Notes under the pieces: generated by a model | Databases searched by the model: none | What the model was told of the DNA's origin: nothing | The model's input: only the letters and a program-made list of their open reading frames with translations | In this document: positions 1 to 8,715 of the stretch, piece by piece | Numbering within the stretch: position 1 is the stretch's first letter | How the letters are laid out: every line of letters begins with the position of its first letter | Position numbers and translations under genes: made by a program | Source of the DNA: an uncultured bacterium | GTDB taxonomy: Bacteria; Actinomycetota; Coriobacteriia; Coriobacteriales; Eggerthellaceae | DNA: 64,000 nt | Direction: 5' to 3' | Assembly (NCBI GenBank): GCA_905214325.1 | Contig: CAJMLT010000001.1 | Coordinates: 1 to 64,000 of the forward strand

Positions 1-87
1 CGTGGTTCGCGAGTGGTCAGGCGTTGGTGATGGGGACGACGCATCTTTCCGTCCGGCTATGGAATATTCCGCCTGTGGTCGGATGTT

Positions 88-123
88 GGCAACGCGGGTG
101 ACCCGTCGGGCACCCGCGTTGCC
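88..123 (-). terminator. Hairpin downstream of the deacetylase gene
   Basis: A perfect 13-bp inverted repeat (88-100 with 111-123, arm GGCAACGCGGGTG) encloses a 10-nt loop, 30 bp past the stop codon of the minus-strand gene that ends at 153. There is no clear T-tract on either side, so it may be a factor-assisted terminator or an mRNA-end hairpin. Positions 1-87 hold no gene I can support. Confidence 0.5.
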
Positions 124-152
124 AAGGTTCACCTGTCTGCGATCGGATGTGG

Positions 153-1805
153 CTAGGCCTTGGTTTCCTCGTAGGGGAAGCGGGTGAGTAGTTCTTCGAC
201 GGTTACGAAGGAATATCCCTGCTCCCTGAGGTAGGGCAGCGCTATCTTGAGGGCCGCCACCGTTTGAGAACGGTCGCCGCCGCCGTCATGCATCAATATG
301 ATGTTGCCGGGTGCCGCCTGCTTGATGCGGCTGGCGATGGTCTCGGCTCCGGGTTTCCTCCAGTCGTTGGTATCGATATTCCAACCTATTTCGGAGGTGA
401 TCAGGTCGGAAAGATCTTGAGCGGTGGCTTCGCCGAAATTACCGCCGGGTGCACGGAAGGTGGTGCTTGCCGCCTTTCCCGTTACGTCGGAAATGGCCTG
501 CTGTCCTTTGACCACCTCATCCCTCCGCTCGCTCGTCGACATGAGGTCCAGGCTTACGCCCTTACCGCTGCCGGCGGCGTGATCGTAGGTATGGGTGCAT
601 ATCTCATGCCCCGCATCGGAGGCTTTCTTCACGACGTCGGCATTGTTGGCTATTTGCTTGCCGATGGTGAAGAAGGTTGCTTTGGCATTGTTCTGTGCAA
701 GGATATCCAGCACTTCCTGGGTCGTGTCCCAGGGGCCGTCGTCGAACGTGAGCGCGATGACCTTTTCGCCCTTGGTATTCACGTTGTAGTAAACCAATTT
801 GTTGTTGACGGGTTCTTTGGTCACCACGTCGACGGTCTTGCCCGATTCGTTTCCGGTTCGGGTTACCTTGGTTCCGTTTTCGCCCTTGTTGATGAATTGA
901 TGCACGGCACCGGTGCCGGTTTTCTCGAAGGTGTAGGGAAGACTCTGCTCGGCGCTGTCGGTGTATTTCTCCATCACGTCGACTCCGTCACCGATGGTGA
1001 TCGTGTCGCCTTCGTAGAGATGGGTGTTCAGGTCGGATATTTCCTTGTCGTTGATGTGCGCCGTGCATGCCGTTCCGCCGCCGGTGGTGATGACGGACTT
1101 GTCGACGGCAACGCGGTTGCCCGCCTTCACGGTTACGAGCTGGTTATCCAAAACGCCTTGGATGGTGCGCTGTTCGCCCTGAAGGGTTTTATGCTCTCCA
1201 TTGAGCGTCACGTCGACTGGGCCCATGAGAGCCCATGCCTGATAGCCGAAATATCCACCGCACCCGAGCACTGCCAGCACCAACAGGGTGATGACCACTT
1301 TGGGCCAAGCGCGCTTCTTGCGCTTGCGCTGCGGCTCTCCGACGCTCATGGGAGTGAATCCTCCGGTGCCACCGCCGTTGCCCCCGTCGTGACGTCCCGT
1401 GTAGCGCTCGGTCGCGTAAGGCGAATTTTCCGCATAGCGGCTGTAGGAGCCGGCATCGTTTGAGGGGGCGTGCCGCACGGGAGCGACACGTTGTGTGTGC
1501 GCGGCATTACCTCCGTCGGGAAGGGAGCTGTGCTGAGGGGATGCCGTGTTCGCATGGCGTCCACCATAGGTCGGCCTCTGTTGACGATCTCCCTGATGGA
1601 GTGGCGCCATGATGTCGGGCAGCTGGTCTTCGAGCGAACGTGCGGGCGAGGCGTCGTATTGAGAGTCGGATACGAGAGTCCGGCGGGAGGAATGAGCGGA
1701 TGCCGGACGGTAGTTGTTCCGTGAATAGGCGGAAGGATTGCGGCGATCGGCCGAATCGTATGAAGATGACCGCGAGGGAGTGCGTTTTCGTGGTGTTGGT
1801 GCCAT
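153..1805 (-). CDS. Membrane-anchored polysaccharide deacetylase (NodB domain)
   Basis: 550 residues. Residues 1-165 are a hydrophilic cytoplasmic tail rich in Arg, Ser, Tyr and Asn, ending in a basic stretch. Residues 168-192 are one transmembrane helix. A G5-like beta-rich linker follows (about 195-335), then a NodB carbohydrate esterase family 4 domain (about 347-545). The catalytic motifs are visible: TFDDGP at 353-358 with the base and metal Asp, HTYDHA at 405-410 giving two metal His, FRAPGG at 450-455, and LMHDGG near the C-terminus. It should act outside the membrane on peptidoglycan or another N-acetylated wall glycan. The assigned ATG has no strong ribosome binding site, and a shorter start inside the low-complexity tail is possible. 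The long basic tail is unusual for the family. Confidence 0.9.
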   Translation of the reverse strand: MAPTPRKRTPSRSSSYDSADRRNPSAYSRNNYRPASAHSSRRTLVSDSQYDASPARSLEDQLPDIMAPLHQGDRQQRPTYGGRHANTASPQHSSLPDGGNAAHTQRVAPVRHAPSNDAGSYSRYAENSPYATERYTGRHDGGNGGGTGGFTPMSVGEPQRKRKKRAWPKVVITLLVLAVLGCGGYFGYQAWALMGPVDVTLNGEHKTLQGEQRTIQGVLDNQLVTVKAGNRVAVDKSVITTGGGTACTAHINDKEISDLNTHLYEGDTITIGDGVDVMEKYTDSAEQSLPYTFEKTGTGAVHQFINKGENGTKVTRTGNESGKTVDVVTKEPVNNKLVYYNVNTKGEKVIALTFDDGPWDTTQEVLDILAQNNAKATFFTIGKQIANNADVVKKASDAGHEICTHTYDHAAGSGKGVSLDLMSTSERRDEVVKGQQAISDVTGKAASTTFRAPGGNFGEATAQDLSDLITSEIGWNIDTNDWRKPGAETIASRIKQAAPGNIILMHDGGGDRSQTVAALKIALPYLREQGYSFVTVEELLTRFPYEETKA

Positions 1806-2013
1806 GGTGAAGCGGGTCCGTTCTGTACTACATTTGAATGTCGTCTCTACAAGTACACGCCATTATACGGAGGTTGGATATGATAAATCCAGCCCGGACG
1901 CTAAATGGTAGTTGAATTGTCGGATTTTGGTGGAGATACGCTTTTGAAACGGAGAGAGAACAGGTCAGAAGCCCCTCGCCGGCACGGCGTCATAAGGACG
2001 CGTGCGCATCTTT

Positions 2014-2568
2014 CTAGCGGGAGGTTTTCGGGGAAGACTGTGCTTTTTCGGCCATGGAGTGGATGAAATCCTCCACTTCTTCGACTTCGATACCGAAGAC
2101 CGCCGAATACTCTTCGTGAAGGCACTTGAGTCCTTGTTTCAGGATCCCCTCGTCGGCGAGATGCATCTTCCGTCCGGCTTCGAGGGTCTGTTGCTTGTGG
2201 AGATGGAAGCTTTTCACCAGTAGTAAAAGATCGTATTCGTCTCCGCTGGTCAGTATTTCTTTCGCCTGATCGCGGCGTGCGGATTCGTTTTCCTCCCAAT
2301 AGGGAGTGGCGGAAAACACCCGGTTGAGCGCGTCGGTGGCTTCCTTCTTGCGGGGGATGGGGCGCATCTTGGCCACCAGAGTTTCGTTTTTCATGGGAAC
2401 CGATATCTTGGTGCTGCGCATGTGGAGCGGTACGAGGATGTAGTAGGTCCCCAATTCGTTTTCGGTGATGTCGGCTACCGTGCATACGCCGTTCGATCCG
2501 TAAAGTACCTTATCGCCTATATTCACCGTTGCCGACCTCGATTCGTGCTTGGTGCCACCGTTGGGCAC
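2014..2568 (-). CDS. CarD/CdnL-family RNA polymerase-binding regulator
   Basis: 184 residues from a GTG start. The N-terminal CarD_CdnL_TRCF domain is recognisable from IGDKVLYGSNGVCTVADI, a tyrosine-rich beta strand and ISVPM. The remainder is helical, as in CarD and CdnL proteins that bind the RNA polymerase beta subunit and stabilise open promoter complexes. A second GTG at 2526, preceded by GAGG at good spacing, would begin the protein at VNIGDKV, which matches how family members usually start; this shorter start (170 residues) may be the real one. The gene stands alone between the deacetylase and the desulfoferrodoxin-like gene, on the same strand. The function is inferred from the family. 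Confidence 0.82.
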   Translation of the reverse strand: MPNGGTKHESRSATVNIGDKVLYGSNGVCTVADITENELGTYYILVPLHMRSTKISVPMKNETLVAKMRPIPRKKEATDALNRVFSATPYWEENESARRDQAKEILTSGDEYDLLLLVKSFHLHKQQTLEAGRKMHLADEGILKQGLKCLHEEYSAVFGIEVEEVEDFIHSMAEKAQSSPKTSR

Positions 2569-2719
2569 ACGCCTCCGTATACGCCTGAAGAAAAGAAAGC
2601 AGCCGGCCCCGCTTTCGCATAGATAGGTGAGACCAACTGTGTACTATCAGTATAACACGCCGAAGGACCTCATGGTGCCGCTCTCTTTTCGGGTATTTCG
2701 ACATCGCGATGCTGTGGGG

Positions 2720-3337
2720 CTAATCGCCTTCCGAAAGGCCGATGGAATCGAAGCCTGCGCTTCCCGAGGCGACCATGCGGTCGAGCGGCAGGATGATGAG
2801 GCCGATCTTCTCCACGTAGCAATAGATTTCCATGCCGCGCTTGCAGCGAAAGGTGCACTCGACACAGGGGTCTTTGTCGCAGTAGGCGAAGGCATCCTCG
2901 TCGGCGAAGGCGAACACGATGGGCGGATATTTCTTCGGCATGACATATTTGGTCATGACCCCCGTGAAGGTCTTCAGCGCGAACCAGCGGGGCGTGCATT
3001 CGGCGTCTTTCACCGACCACGTGACGTTGAGCGCATTGCTGTTCATGCCGCCGAGAATCTGGTAGTCGAGAGCTATCTTGTCAGACACCTCGGACGCCGC
3101 GACGGGAACGAGGTGCTCCATGGCCTCACCGCAGCATTCCGGGTGGAATTCCGCAGTCGCATAAGGAGGTTGGGCGATAAGGGAACGCTCCCCGTCGTTG
3201 TACCAGGTTATGTCCACCGCACCATCGACTCCGGCATAGATGCTTCCACAGTGGGCGCAGCGGAAATAGGGGACCGAAGTGCTGGTGACACGGGGTTTCC
3301 ATGTTGAGTGGGTTCGAGTAGGGCTGAAGTCAGCCAT
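2720..3337 (-). CDS. Desulfoferrodoxin-like protein of uncertain function
   Basis: 205 residues with a strong GGAGG ribosome binding site. The N-terminal third resembles the rubredoxin-like centre of desulfoferrodoxin: CAHCG (CX2C) followed by ECCGEAME. The middle has DYQILGGMNSNALNVTWSV, which recalls the immunoglobulin-like fold of superoxide reductases. The C-terminal region has an extra cysteine cluster, CDKDPCVECTFRC. The four His plus one Cys iron-site pattern of true superoxide reductases is not evident, so the protein may bind iron through cysteines but probably does not have the standard superoxide reductase centre. It faces the promoter of the crotonase gene divergently. Role unknown; the assignment is by motif only. 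Confidence 0.5.
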   Translation of the reverse strand: MADFSPTRTHSTWKPRVTSTSVPYFRCAHCGSIYAGVDGAVDITWYNDGERSLIAQPPYATAEFHPECCGEAMEHLVPVAASEVSDKIALDYQILGGMNSNALNVTWSVKDAECTPRWFALKTFTGVMTKYVMPKKYPPIVFAFADEDAFAYCDKDPCVECTFRCKRGMEIYCYVEKIGLIILPLDRMVASGSAGFDSIGLSEGD

Positions 3338-3399
3338 GGTGCCTCCCGAGGGTTAACGTGGGTTTAACAATGCTATGGTACGCGCTTTGGTTTTGATTC

Positions 3400-3428
3400 T
3401 TGACAATGAAAGCATAGAAAACTACGAT
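3400..3428 (+). promoter_or_regulatory. Promoter of the crotonase gene
   Basis: A perfect -35 hexamer TTGACA (3400-3405) is followed after 17 nt by TACGAT (3423-3428), a 4/6 match to TATAAT. It lies about 48 bp upstream of the start codon at 3476. A small hairpin (AAACT att AGTTT, 3441-3453) sits just before the ribosome binding site GGAAGGGG. Confidence 0.7.
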
Positions 3429-3475
3429 GAATAAACGTTAAAACTATTAGTTTCAAAAATGGAAGGGGTACACGT

Positions 3476-4354
3476 ATGAGCGTCTACCAAGAGGCATATC
3501 ATCTGCCTGAATTTACCTATGACTATGAACTGCTCAAAATTGAGCAGCGTGGTCCGGTTTTTGTTTGCTCTTTCAACGACCCGGGCAATCTGAATGCTAT
3601 GTCCTATAAGCAGATGTCTGAATTCAACGACTTCCTGATCAAGGTTCGTTTGGACAAGGATTGTCGCGTTATCGTTCTTACGGGTGAAGGTCGCTCCTTC
3701 TGCGCCGGCTTCAACCTGAACGACCTCGCTCTCGAGCCGCCTGAGGATATGGGTCGTATTCAGCGTGACTTCTACGTCATGCAGCGCATGTGTTCCGACC
3801 AGGTTCTCAACATGCGTCGTTGTGAGCAGCCCATCATCGGTGCTCTCAAGGGCTTCGCCGTCGGCGGTGGCCTCTCCATCTCCTGCGCTTGCGACATCCG
3901 CATCCTGGGTGAGTCCTATCAGATGAACGCCGGTTACCTCTCCATCGGTTACACCGGTACCGACATGTCCGGCTCGTTCTTCCTGCCCAAGATCGTCGGC
4001 TATGCACGTGCTTGCGAAATCCTCATGAACCCCCGTCGCTTCAAGGCCGACAAGCTCGTCGACTGGGGCTTCGGTGCCAAGGTCGTTCCCGACGAGGAAT
4101 GTCTCGACGAAGCCATTAAGCTCGCTGAGGAAATGTGCGCTGCAACCGCTCCCTTCGGTCTTCGTCTCACCAAGGAAGCTCTTCAGAGCTCTCTCGACGG
4201 TCTCAGCCTCGAGAATCAGGTCAAGATGGAAAACCGCAATCAGGTTCTCGCATCCAACACCAACGACGGCATCATGGGTACCCTCAAGATGAACCCCAAG
4301 AACAAGGAAGACGTCAAGGCTAACCCCGACAAGTACGCTTTCCACAACATGTAA
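3476..4354 (+). CDS. Crotonase-fold enoyl-CoA hydratase/isomerase family protein
   Basis: 292 residues with the complete crotonase fold. The oxyanion-hole segments are visible as SFCAGFNL (75-81) and GFAVGGGL (126-133), so a CoA thioester should bind. The two catalytic glutamates of classical enoyl-CoA hydratase (GGGCE and PE..LG positions) are not present: the first aligns with Ser134 and no Glu occurs at 150-160. Lyase, isomerase or another crotonase chemistry is therefore as likely as simple hydration. It is monocistronic, with its own promoter and a strong terminator. Codon use is extremely biased (AAG, GTC, CTC, CGT), which suggests very high expression. Position next to a CaiB-type transferase recalls the caiB/caiD pairing of carnitine clusters, but the substrate cannot be deduced. 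Confidence 0.88.
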   Translation: MSVYQEAYHLPEFTYDYELLKIEQRGPVFVCSFNDPGNLNAMSYKQMSEFNDFLIKVRLDKDCRVIVLTGEGRSFCAGFNLNDLALEPPEDMGRIQRDFYVMQRMCSDQVLNMRRCEQPIIGALKGFAVGGGLSISCACDIRILGESYQMNAGYLSIGYTGTDMSGSFFLPKIVGYARACEILMNPRRFKADKLVDWGFGAKVVPDEECLDEAIKLAEEMCAATAPFGLRLTKEALQSSLDGLSLENQVKMENRNQVLASNTNDGIMGTLKMNPKNKEDVKANPDKYAFHNM

Positions 4355-4379
4355 GATCAGACGACAACGTCTTTTCTGC

Positions 4380-4415
4380 AAGCCCGGGTCTTCGGATCCG
4401 GGCTTGTTCTTTTTC
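4380..4415 (+). terminator. Intrinsic terminator of the crotonase gene
   Basis: An 11-bp stem (4380-4390 with 4395-4405, one G-T pair) closed by a TTCG tetraloop is followed by GTTCTTTTTC. It lies 25 bp past the stop codon. Confidence 0.92.
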
Positions 4416-4471
4416 GCGGAGAAAAACGGGCCGATTCGTATGGGGAATTCTACAGATCGTCTCGCTGATCA

Positions 4472-4499
4472 GGTGGTCAGCTTTGCAAAGTTGACCACC
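4472..4499. promoter_or_regulatory. Operator-like palindrome, site 1 upstream of the CaiB gene
   Basis: The arms GGTGGTCA (4472-4479) and TGACCACC (4492-4499) are perfect inverted repeats separated by 12 nt. The spacer itself contains the palindrome CTTTGCAAAG. The core TGGTCA-N12-TGACCA recurs at 4598-4621, 9432-9455 and 11548-11571. It has no T-tract and lies downstream of the crotonase terminator, so a protein-binding site is more likely than a terminator. Confidence 0.65.
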
Positions 4500-4597
4500 G
4501 TGGACGCTACTTTTGGCATAAAACACCGAAATGAACCGAAAAAGCTCTTCTCCGCCGTGCCGCTTACGGAAAAAATGGTTACTAAAAAGCTAAAAAT

Positions 4598-4621
4598 AGG
4601 ACAAACATTCATTACTGACCA
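4598..4621. promoter_or_regulatory. Operator-like palindrome, site 2 upstream of the CaiB gene
   Basis: AGGACA-N12-TGACCA, one mismatch from the AGGTCA-N12-TGACCA site at 11548-11571, with the same 12-nt spacer. A possible -10 element GATACT follows at 4645-4650. Downstream, before the ribosome binding site, there is a short palindrome CATTAC-ac-GTAATG (4747-4760). Confidence 0.55.
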
Positions 4622-4777
4622 TCCCCACGGGTCGTGTGAGAGAGGATACTGTACGGGTAACAAATTTCACTCTTATGTCTCTACGAAATCGATTGCATTT
4701 TCCGAAACGCGTGCAACGCTTTCTTGGGTGGAGGAGTGGACTTTAACATTACACGTAATGGAAAGGAGATATTCTGT

Positions 4778-6088
4778 ATGTCCACTACAGAAAAACTCAA
4801 CGGCTTCGGCCCCCTCGCGGGTATCAAGGTTGTAGAGCTCTGTGAATGGGTTGCTGCACCTGCTGCGGTAAGGTGCCTCTCCGAAATGGGTGCAACCATT
4901 TACAAGGTAGAGCCACCTCACGGCGACGCTCAGCGTACCCAGGGTCCCGGCTTCGGCTGTGAGCAGAACGAAAAAGAAGATCCCACGATCGACTTGAACA
5001 ACACCAACAAGAACTTCATCTCCATCAACCTTAAGGATGAAGAGGGCATGAAGTTCATGAAGAAGCTTCTCGCGGAGGCTGACGTTTTCGTCAACAACCT
5101 GCGCGACAAGGCTCTCGTCAAACTCGGCCTCGACTGGAAGACCATCCACGAGGAATTCCCCACGCTCATCTGGGCTCAGATGCGTGGTTACGGTGAATTC
5201 GGTCCCGAAAAGGACAGCCCCGGATTCGACGCTGTTTGCTGGGCTGCCCGTGGTGGCGTCGCAAACGTTTTCCGTGAGGATGGCGAATCCCCTGCGATCG
5301 CTCCTCAGGCTTTCGGTGACTACAACGCCGGTACCATGTTGGCCGGCGGTATCACGGCCGCTCTGTTCAACCGCACCCGTACGGGTAAGGGCGAAAAGGT
5401 CGTCACCAACCTCTATGCTGCAGCCATCTGGGCTGGCAACATCGGTATCTGCGCAACGCAGTTCGGTGCTCCCTACCCCAAGAGCCGCAAGCACGTTCCC
5501 AACCCCTTCAACAACACGTATCGTACGTACGACGACAAGTGGATCTACATCTGCATGCCTCAGTACAACAAGTACTACGAGATGATGATGGGCCTGTTCG
5601 ATCTGCCCGAGCAGATCAACAACCCCGACACCAGCACCCTCGCTGCCTTGAGGGCAAGCGGCAAGAACGTCGATGTCATCCAATGGCTCGAAGCTGCTTT
5701 CGCCAAGAAGACCTTCGACGAGTGGATGGTTATCTTCAAGAAGAACGAAGTTCCTGCTCAGAAGTGCTTCCGTTACACCGACATCGTCAAGGATCAGGAA
5801 GCCTACGACAACGACTCGCTCCGTATTGTCGAATACGAAGAGTATGGCAAGCGTGCTCTCCCGATGAGCCCCTTGCGCTTCGAGTCCTATGGTGATCCTC
5901 CGATCATCCTTTCCAAGCCCGTTGGCTATCACACCGTTGAATTCCTGAAGGAGTTCGGTTATTCCGACGAGCAGATTGCCGCTATGGAAGATTCCGGCGC
6001 TGTTGTTGCCTACCACGGCGAGGAAATCCCCGACAGGATTTTCGTCTCCAAGCGTCAGGCTGCCGGCGAGGCTCCTTGCAATTGGTAG
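4778..6088 (+). CDS. CaiB/BaiF-type (class III) CoA-transferase
   Basis: 436 residues from the ATG at 4778, which has AAAGGAG 9 nt upstream; an upstream in-frame ATG at 4724 lacks a ribosome binding site. Family III CoA-transferase features are present: the N-terminal GIKVVELCEWVAAP segment, a Gly-rich EMGATIYKVEPP strand, and the catalytic Asp151 in GFDAV, expected to form the aspartyl-CoA anhydride. It should move CoA between carboxylic acids without ATP. Very strong codon bias points to high expression. Two copies of the shared operator lie in its 370-bp upstream region. A close paralogue lies at 36772-38070. The acid substrate is unknown; crotonobetaine/carnitine, bile acids and aryl-propenoates are all handled by relatives. 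Confidence 0.9.
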   Translation: MSTTEKLNGFGPLAGIKVVELCEWVAAPAAVRCLSEMGATIYKVEPPHGDAQRTQGPGFGCEQNEKEDPTIDLNNTNKNFISINLKDEEGMKFMKKLLAEADVFVNNLRDKALVKLGLDWKTIHEEFPTLIWAQMRGYGEFGPEKDSPGFDAVCWAARGGVANVFREDGESPAIAPQAFGDYNAGTMLAGGITAALFNRTRTGKGEKVVTNLYAAAIWAGNIGICATQFGAPYPKSRKHVPNPFNNTYRTYDDKWIYICMPQYNKYYEMMMGLFDLPEQINNPDTSTLAALRASGKNVDVIQWLEAAFAKKTFDEWMVIFKKNEVPAQKCFRYTDIVKDQEAYDNDSLRIVEYEEYGKRALPMSPLRFESYGDPPIILSKPVGYHTVEFLKEFGYSDEQIAAMEDSGAVVAYHGEEIPDRIFVSKRQAAGEAPCNW

Positions 6089-6154
6089 TCACCTGTTAAG
6101 AGGTAGCAATATCTCGACACATAGTTTAGGAGCTGATCGATAAGCTCCTTATAA

Positions 6155-6186
6155 GGAAAGCCGGGGATACCCGGCTTTCCTGTTTT
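6155..6186 (+). terminator. Terminator of the CaiB-type gene
   Basis: An 11-bp stem (GGAAAGCCGGG, 6155-6165, with 6170-6180) and a 4-nt loop are followed by TGTTTT, 67 bp after the stop codon. Confidence 0.85.
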
Positions 6187-6264
6187 GGTGCGCCGAACAT
6201 AGCGCGTATCCACCTTGTATTCCGGCACCTTCGCGAAGAGGGGTCGAACTCCATAGAGGGGCTC

Positions 6265-6304
6265 TATAAAGAAACAGGATGCACTCGCGAAGAGTACATC
6301 CTGT
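6265..6304 (-). terminator. Terminator of the iron-sulfur flavoprotein gene
   Basis: Read on the minus strand, ACAGGATG (arms 6297-6304 and 6274-6281) plus a 4-bp inner stem forms a hairpin followed by TTCTTTAT. It lies about 60 bp past the stop codon at 6365. Confidence 0.7.
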
Positions 6305-6364
6305 CAAGAGCGGCGGCTCCGTTAGGAGGAGAGGCTGCGTTATCGCTGCAAAGGCAGCTATTCG

Positions 6365-6979
6365 TTAAGCAAGTTTTTCGATGTAGTAGACCATATCCTT
6401 ACCCAGCTGATGGGCTATGGCGAGTGCTATTTCGTCCTCGTCCACACTGCGACGCCAGCGGGGCTTACCTTCCTTCATGCCGGCCATCAAAGATCCAGTG
6501 ACGCCCGATCCGATGACGGGACCTTCGGGGCGGGGATGGACGACCATCATCTCATGGGTTGCGAAGAAGTGATCCATCACGTGATTGGTGGCTTCCGATC
6601 CGCAGTTGTCCAAACCCGACATGGTAAGGTATCCGCCGACTTTCCCTTTGAGCTGATTGGACACCATGTGAAGGGGGCGCGTGCGGTCAATGAAGCATTT
6701 CATACGCGCGGTGACGTTGGAGAAATAGTCGGGCGACCCCAAGATGATGCCGTCTGCGGCGGCCATCTTGGCTTTGAGTTCCTTCATATCGTCTTCGATA
6801 GTGCACTGGGGTTTCATGAGGCACTTGTTGCAACCGACGCAGTATTCGATATCGAGCTCCGTAAGTTCCACCAATTCCGTTTCAGCTCCCAAAGCCTGAG
6901 CTTCTTCGAGAGCGATAGTGAGCAGTTTGGCGGTGTTCTGCCCCACGCGATGGCTGCCGTTGATAGCGAGAATCTTCAT
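6365..6979 (-). CDS. Iron-sulfur flavoprotein / NADPH-dependent FMN reductase family
   Basis: 204 residues. The ATG at 6979 has GGAGG just upstream and begins MKILAINGS, the FMN-phosphate loop of the flavodoxin fold. A compact cysteine motif, CX2CX2CX5C (C47, C50, C53, C59), matches the 4Fe-4S site of archaeal and clostridial Isf proteins. SPDYFSNVTARMKCFIDR and GGYLTM are the usual flavin-binding segments. It should be a soluble homodimer carrying FMN and a 4Fe-4S cluster that moves electrons between ferredoxin-like donors and an acceptor. It is transcribed divergently from the acyl-CoA dehydrogenase at 7451. Its electron partner in this cluster is unknown. A start further upstream (7183) would add a poorly conserved extension without a good ribosome binding site. 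Confidence 0.85.
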   Translation of the reverse strand: MKILAINGSHRVGQNTAKLLTIALEEAQALGAETELVELTELDIEYCVGCNKCLMKPQCTIEDDMKELKAKMAAADGIILGSPDYFSNVTARMKCFIDRTRPLHMVSNQLKGKVGGYLTMSGLDNCGSEATNHVMDHFFATHEMMVVHPRPEGPVIGSGVTGSLMAGMKEGKPRWRRSVDEDEIALAIAHQLGKDMVYYIEKLA

Positions 6980-7450
6980 GAATGCCTCCCCATGCTGAAT
7001 GGCGCGCTTCCGCTTTCCGGTGCAACGCCGCTTGATATAACCTGTCTTTGATTCTAACAAACATACGGGGTAAGTTGGCTGCTTTCTCGTGGTGAAAATG
7101 AAACGACAAGCCCAAAATGAGTGAAAAGTAACGTGTTCAGATTCGGTCAAATTCATCATTTTGTATAAATCGGGGCTTTTCATCGGATAGATTCGCCTTT
7201 TTGTTGCTACACAAAACGAGAAAGATCTCTATGCTTGATAAAGGATGGTCACGCTATCCGTGGCCGTTGTTTCCCTTCATCGTCAAGACACGGGAAGCCC
7301 TCATATCTCGGTGAACCACCCGATGGTTCTTCATCATGTACAAGCGACCCCGATTCGTTTGGGGTCTTAGTGTGTGAGCAGGCAAAGACACAGATCTTCT
7401 CCTGCTTGTCGGATAACGCAATTTACCCTCGAGAAAGGAAAGGGATCGTT
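6980..7450. other. Divergent intergenic region
   Basis: 471 bp between the flavoprotein gene (minus) and the acyl-CoA dehydrogenase (plus). It should hold both promoters. On the plus strand the hairpin GACCCC-N9-GGGGTC (7346-7366) and a GCAGG...CCTGC dyad (about 7379-7406) lie in the probable leader. I see no convincing ORF, no shared operator copy and no riboswitch I can name. Confidence 0.4.
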
Positions 7451-8623
7451 TTGGATTTTGCCTTCAATGCGGATCAGGAAAAGCTGATCGCCGCATTCCG
7501 TGAATTCGGCGAAGCCGTTTTTGATGCCGACCATGTTTTACAGTGGCGTCGGGACCAAGGCCTTCCCGACGAAGTGGTCAAAGGGTTCGCTGACCTGTAT
7601 TTCAGTTTCGAAACACCCACGGAAGAGCATCCCTTCGAATTGAGCATCATGTCCCAGGCCCTCGTCCTTGAGGAGCTTTCCCGCTGCGCGGGTGCGACGC
7701 TGCCGTTCCAGAACGATTTGTTCAATCTTCAGATCATCGGTGGCTTTACGGGGCAGAGTGAGTTTTCGGAAGTGCTGGAAGATTACCGTAAAACCGGGCG
7801 TCTCATGTTTTCGCTGGCCATTTCAGAACCCAGCGCCGGATCCGATTCCATGGGGATGGCGACCTCGACTCAAACCGTTGACGGTAAGATCATCTTGAAC
7901 GGCCAGAAAACCTACGTGAACAATGGGGAATATTCTCCCAATATCCTCGTCGCCGCGATAGACAAGGATGAGCAGGAGCCGGGTAAGTATCCGCCCCTTA
8001 CGTTTTGGCTCATTCCCCGTACGCTCAAGGGCATTCGCGCCTTTCCCATCAATAAGATAGGACAGTCCATGTTGCCCTTTGCGGCGGTCTCCTTCGAAGG
8101 AGTCGAATTGCTTCCCGAATATCGCCTCAAGGGACACGAGGGTGGTTTTCGCCAACTGTTCAAACTATTGGAATTCGGTCGTGTGTTCACGTGCGCTTCA
8201 TCTCTCGGTATGGCTCAGGCCGCCATGGAGGATGCGGTCGAACACGCTCGCTCACGTAAGGCATTCGGTGTTCAGATCAGTCGCTTCCAGCAGATCGAAC
8301 AGATGCTGACCGACATGGAGGTAAGTCTCTACAATATGCGCGCCATGCTCTATCGTGCGGTTTGGTCCATCGAACACAACAGGCCGGACAAGCGCCTGTC
8401 GGTGGCGTTGATGAAGCGCTATATCCCTCAAGCGGCCACGCGGGTGGCCAGCGATGCCATGCAGATTCTCGGCGGATTGGGCTATACCGAATCATCACGG
8501 GTGAGTCAGATTTGGGAGGATTGTCGCGGCAATCAGATTGCGGAAGGCACTGATCAGATCATGGTCTATATCTCCGCACCGCTTATATTGGATAAATACG
8601 AGAAACAGGAAACTCTGTTATAA
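7451..8623 (+). CDS. Acyl-CoA dehydrogenase
   Basis: 390 residues if translation starts at the TTG at 7451, which follows GAAAGGAAAGGG and gives the usual family N-terminus (LDFAFNADQEKL); upstream in-frame codons are unlike the family. The FAD/substrate segment AISEPSAGSDS, the RSRKAFGVQISRFQQIEQ helix, QILGGLGYT and the C-terminal AEGTDQIM are all present. Glu365 in AEGT is the catalytic base at the position used by short- and medium-chain dehydrogenases. It should form or reduce a 2,3-double bond in an acyl-CoA with ETF as electron partner. Codon bias is weaker than in the flanking CaiB and transporter genes. A weak hairpin follows the gene. The physiological direction is not deducible. 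Confidence 0.9.
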   Translation: MDFAFNADQEKLIAAFREFGEAVFDADHVLQWRRDQGLPDEVVKGFADLYFSFETPTEEHPFELSIMSQALVLEELSRCAGATLPFQNDLFNLQIIGGFTGQSEFSEVLEDYRKTGRLMFSLAISEPSAGSDSMGMATSTQTVDGKIILNGQKTYVNNGEYSPNILVAAIDKDEQEPGKYPPLTFWLIPRTLKGIRAFPINKIGQSMLPFAAVSFEGVELLPEYRLKGHEGGFRQLFKLLEFGRVFTCASSLGMAQAAMEDAVEHARSRKAFGVQISRFQQIEQMLTDMEVSLYNMRAMLYRAVWSIEHNRPDKRLSVALMKRYIPQAATRVASDAMQILGGLGYTESSRVSQIWEDCRGNQIAEGTDQIMVYISAPLILDKYEKQETLL

Positions 8624-8715
8624 CGGTGAATGCTTGCCCAGTGACACGCACTTCGATAAGATGGGGTACTTAAGGTGAAAGCGATGACAGAGCGCCATCT
8701 CTGTCAAATGCCCCG

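Noticed and set aside
3476..6088. Calling the pair caiD and caiB of a carnitine operon
   Set aside because: The crotonase lacks the hydratase glutamates, the genes are not in one operon, and no BCCT carnitine transporter or caiE is present, so gene symbols are not justified.
7246..7270. TGGTCA in the leader of the acyl-CoA dehydrogenase at 7451
   Set aside because: The sequence 12 nt downstream (CCGTTG) does not resemble TGACCA.
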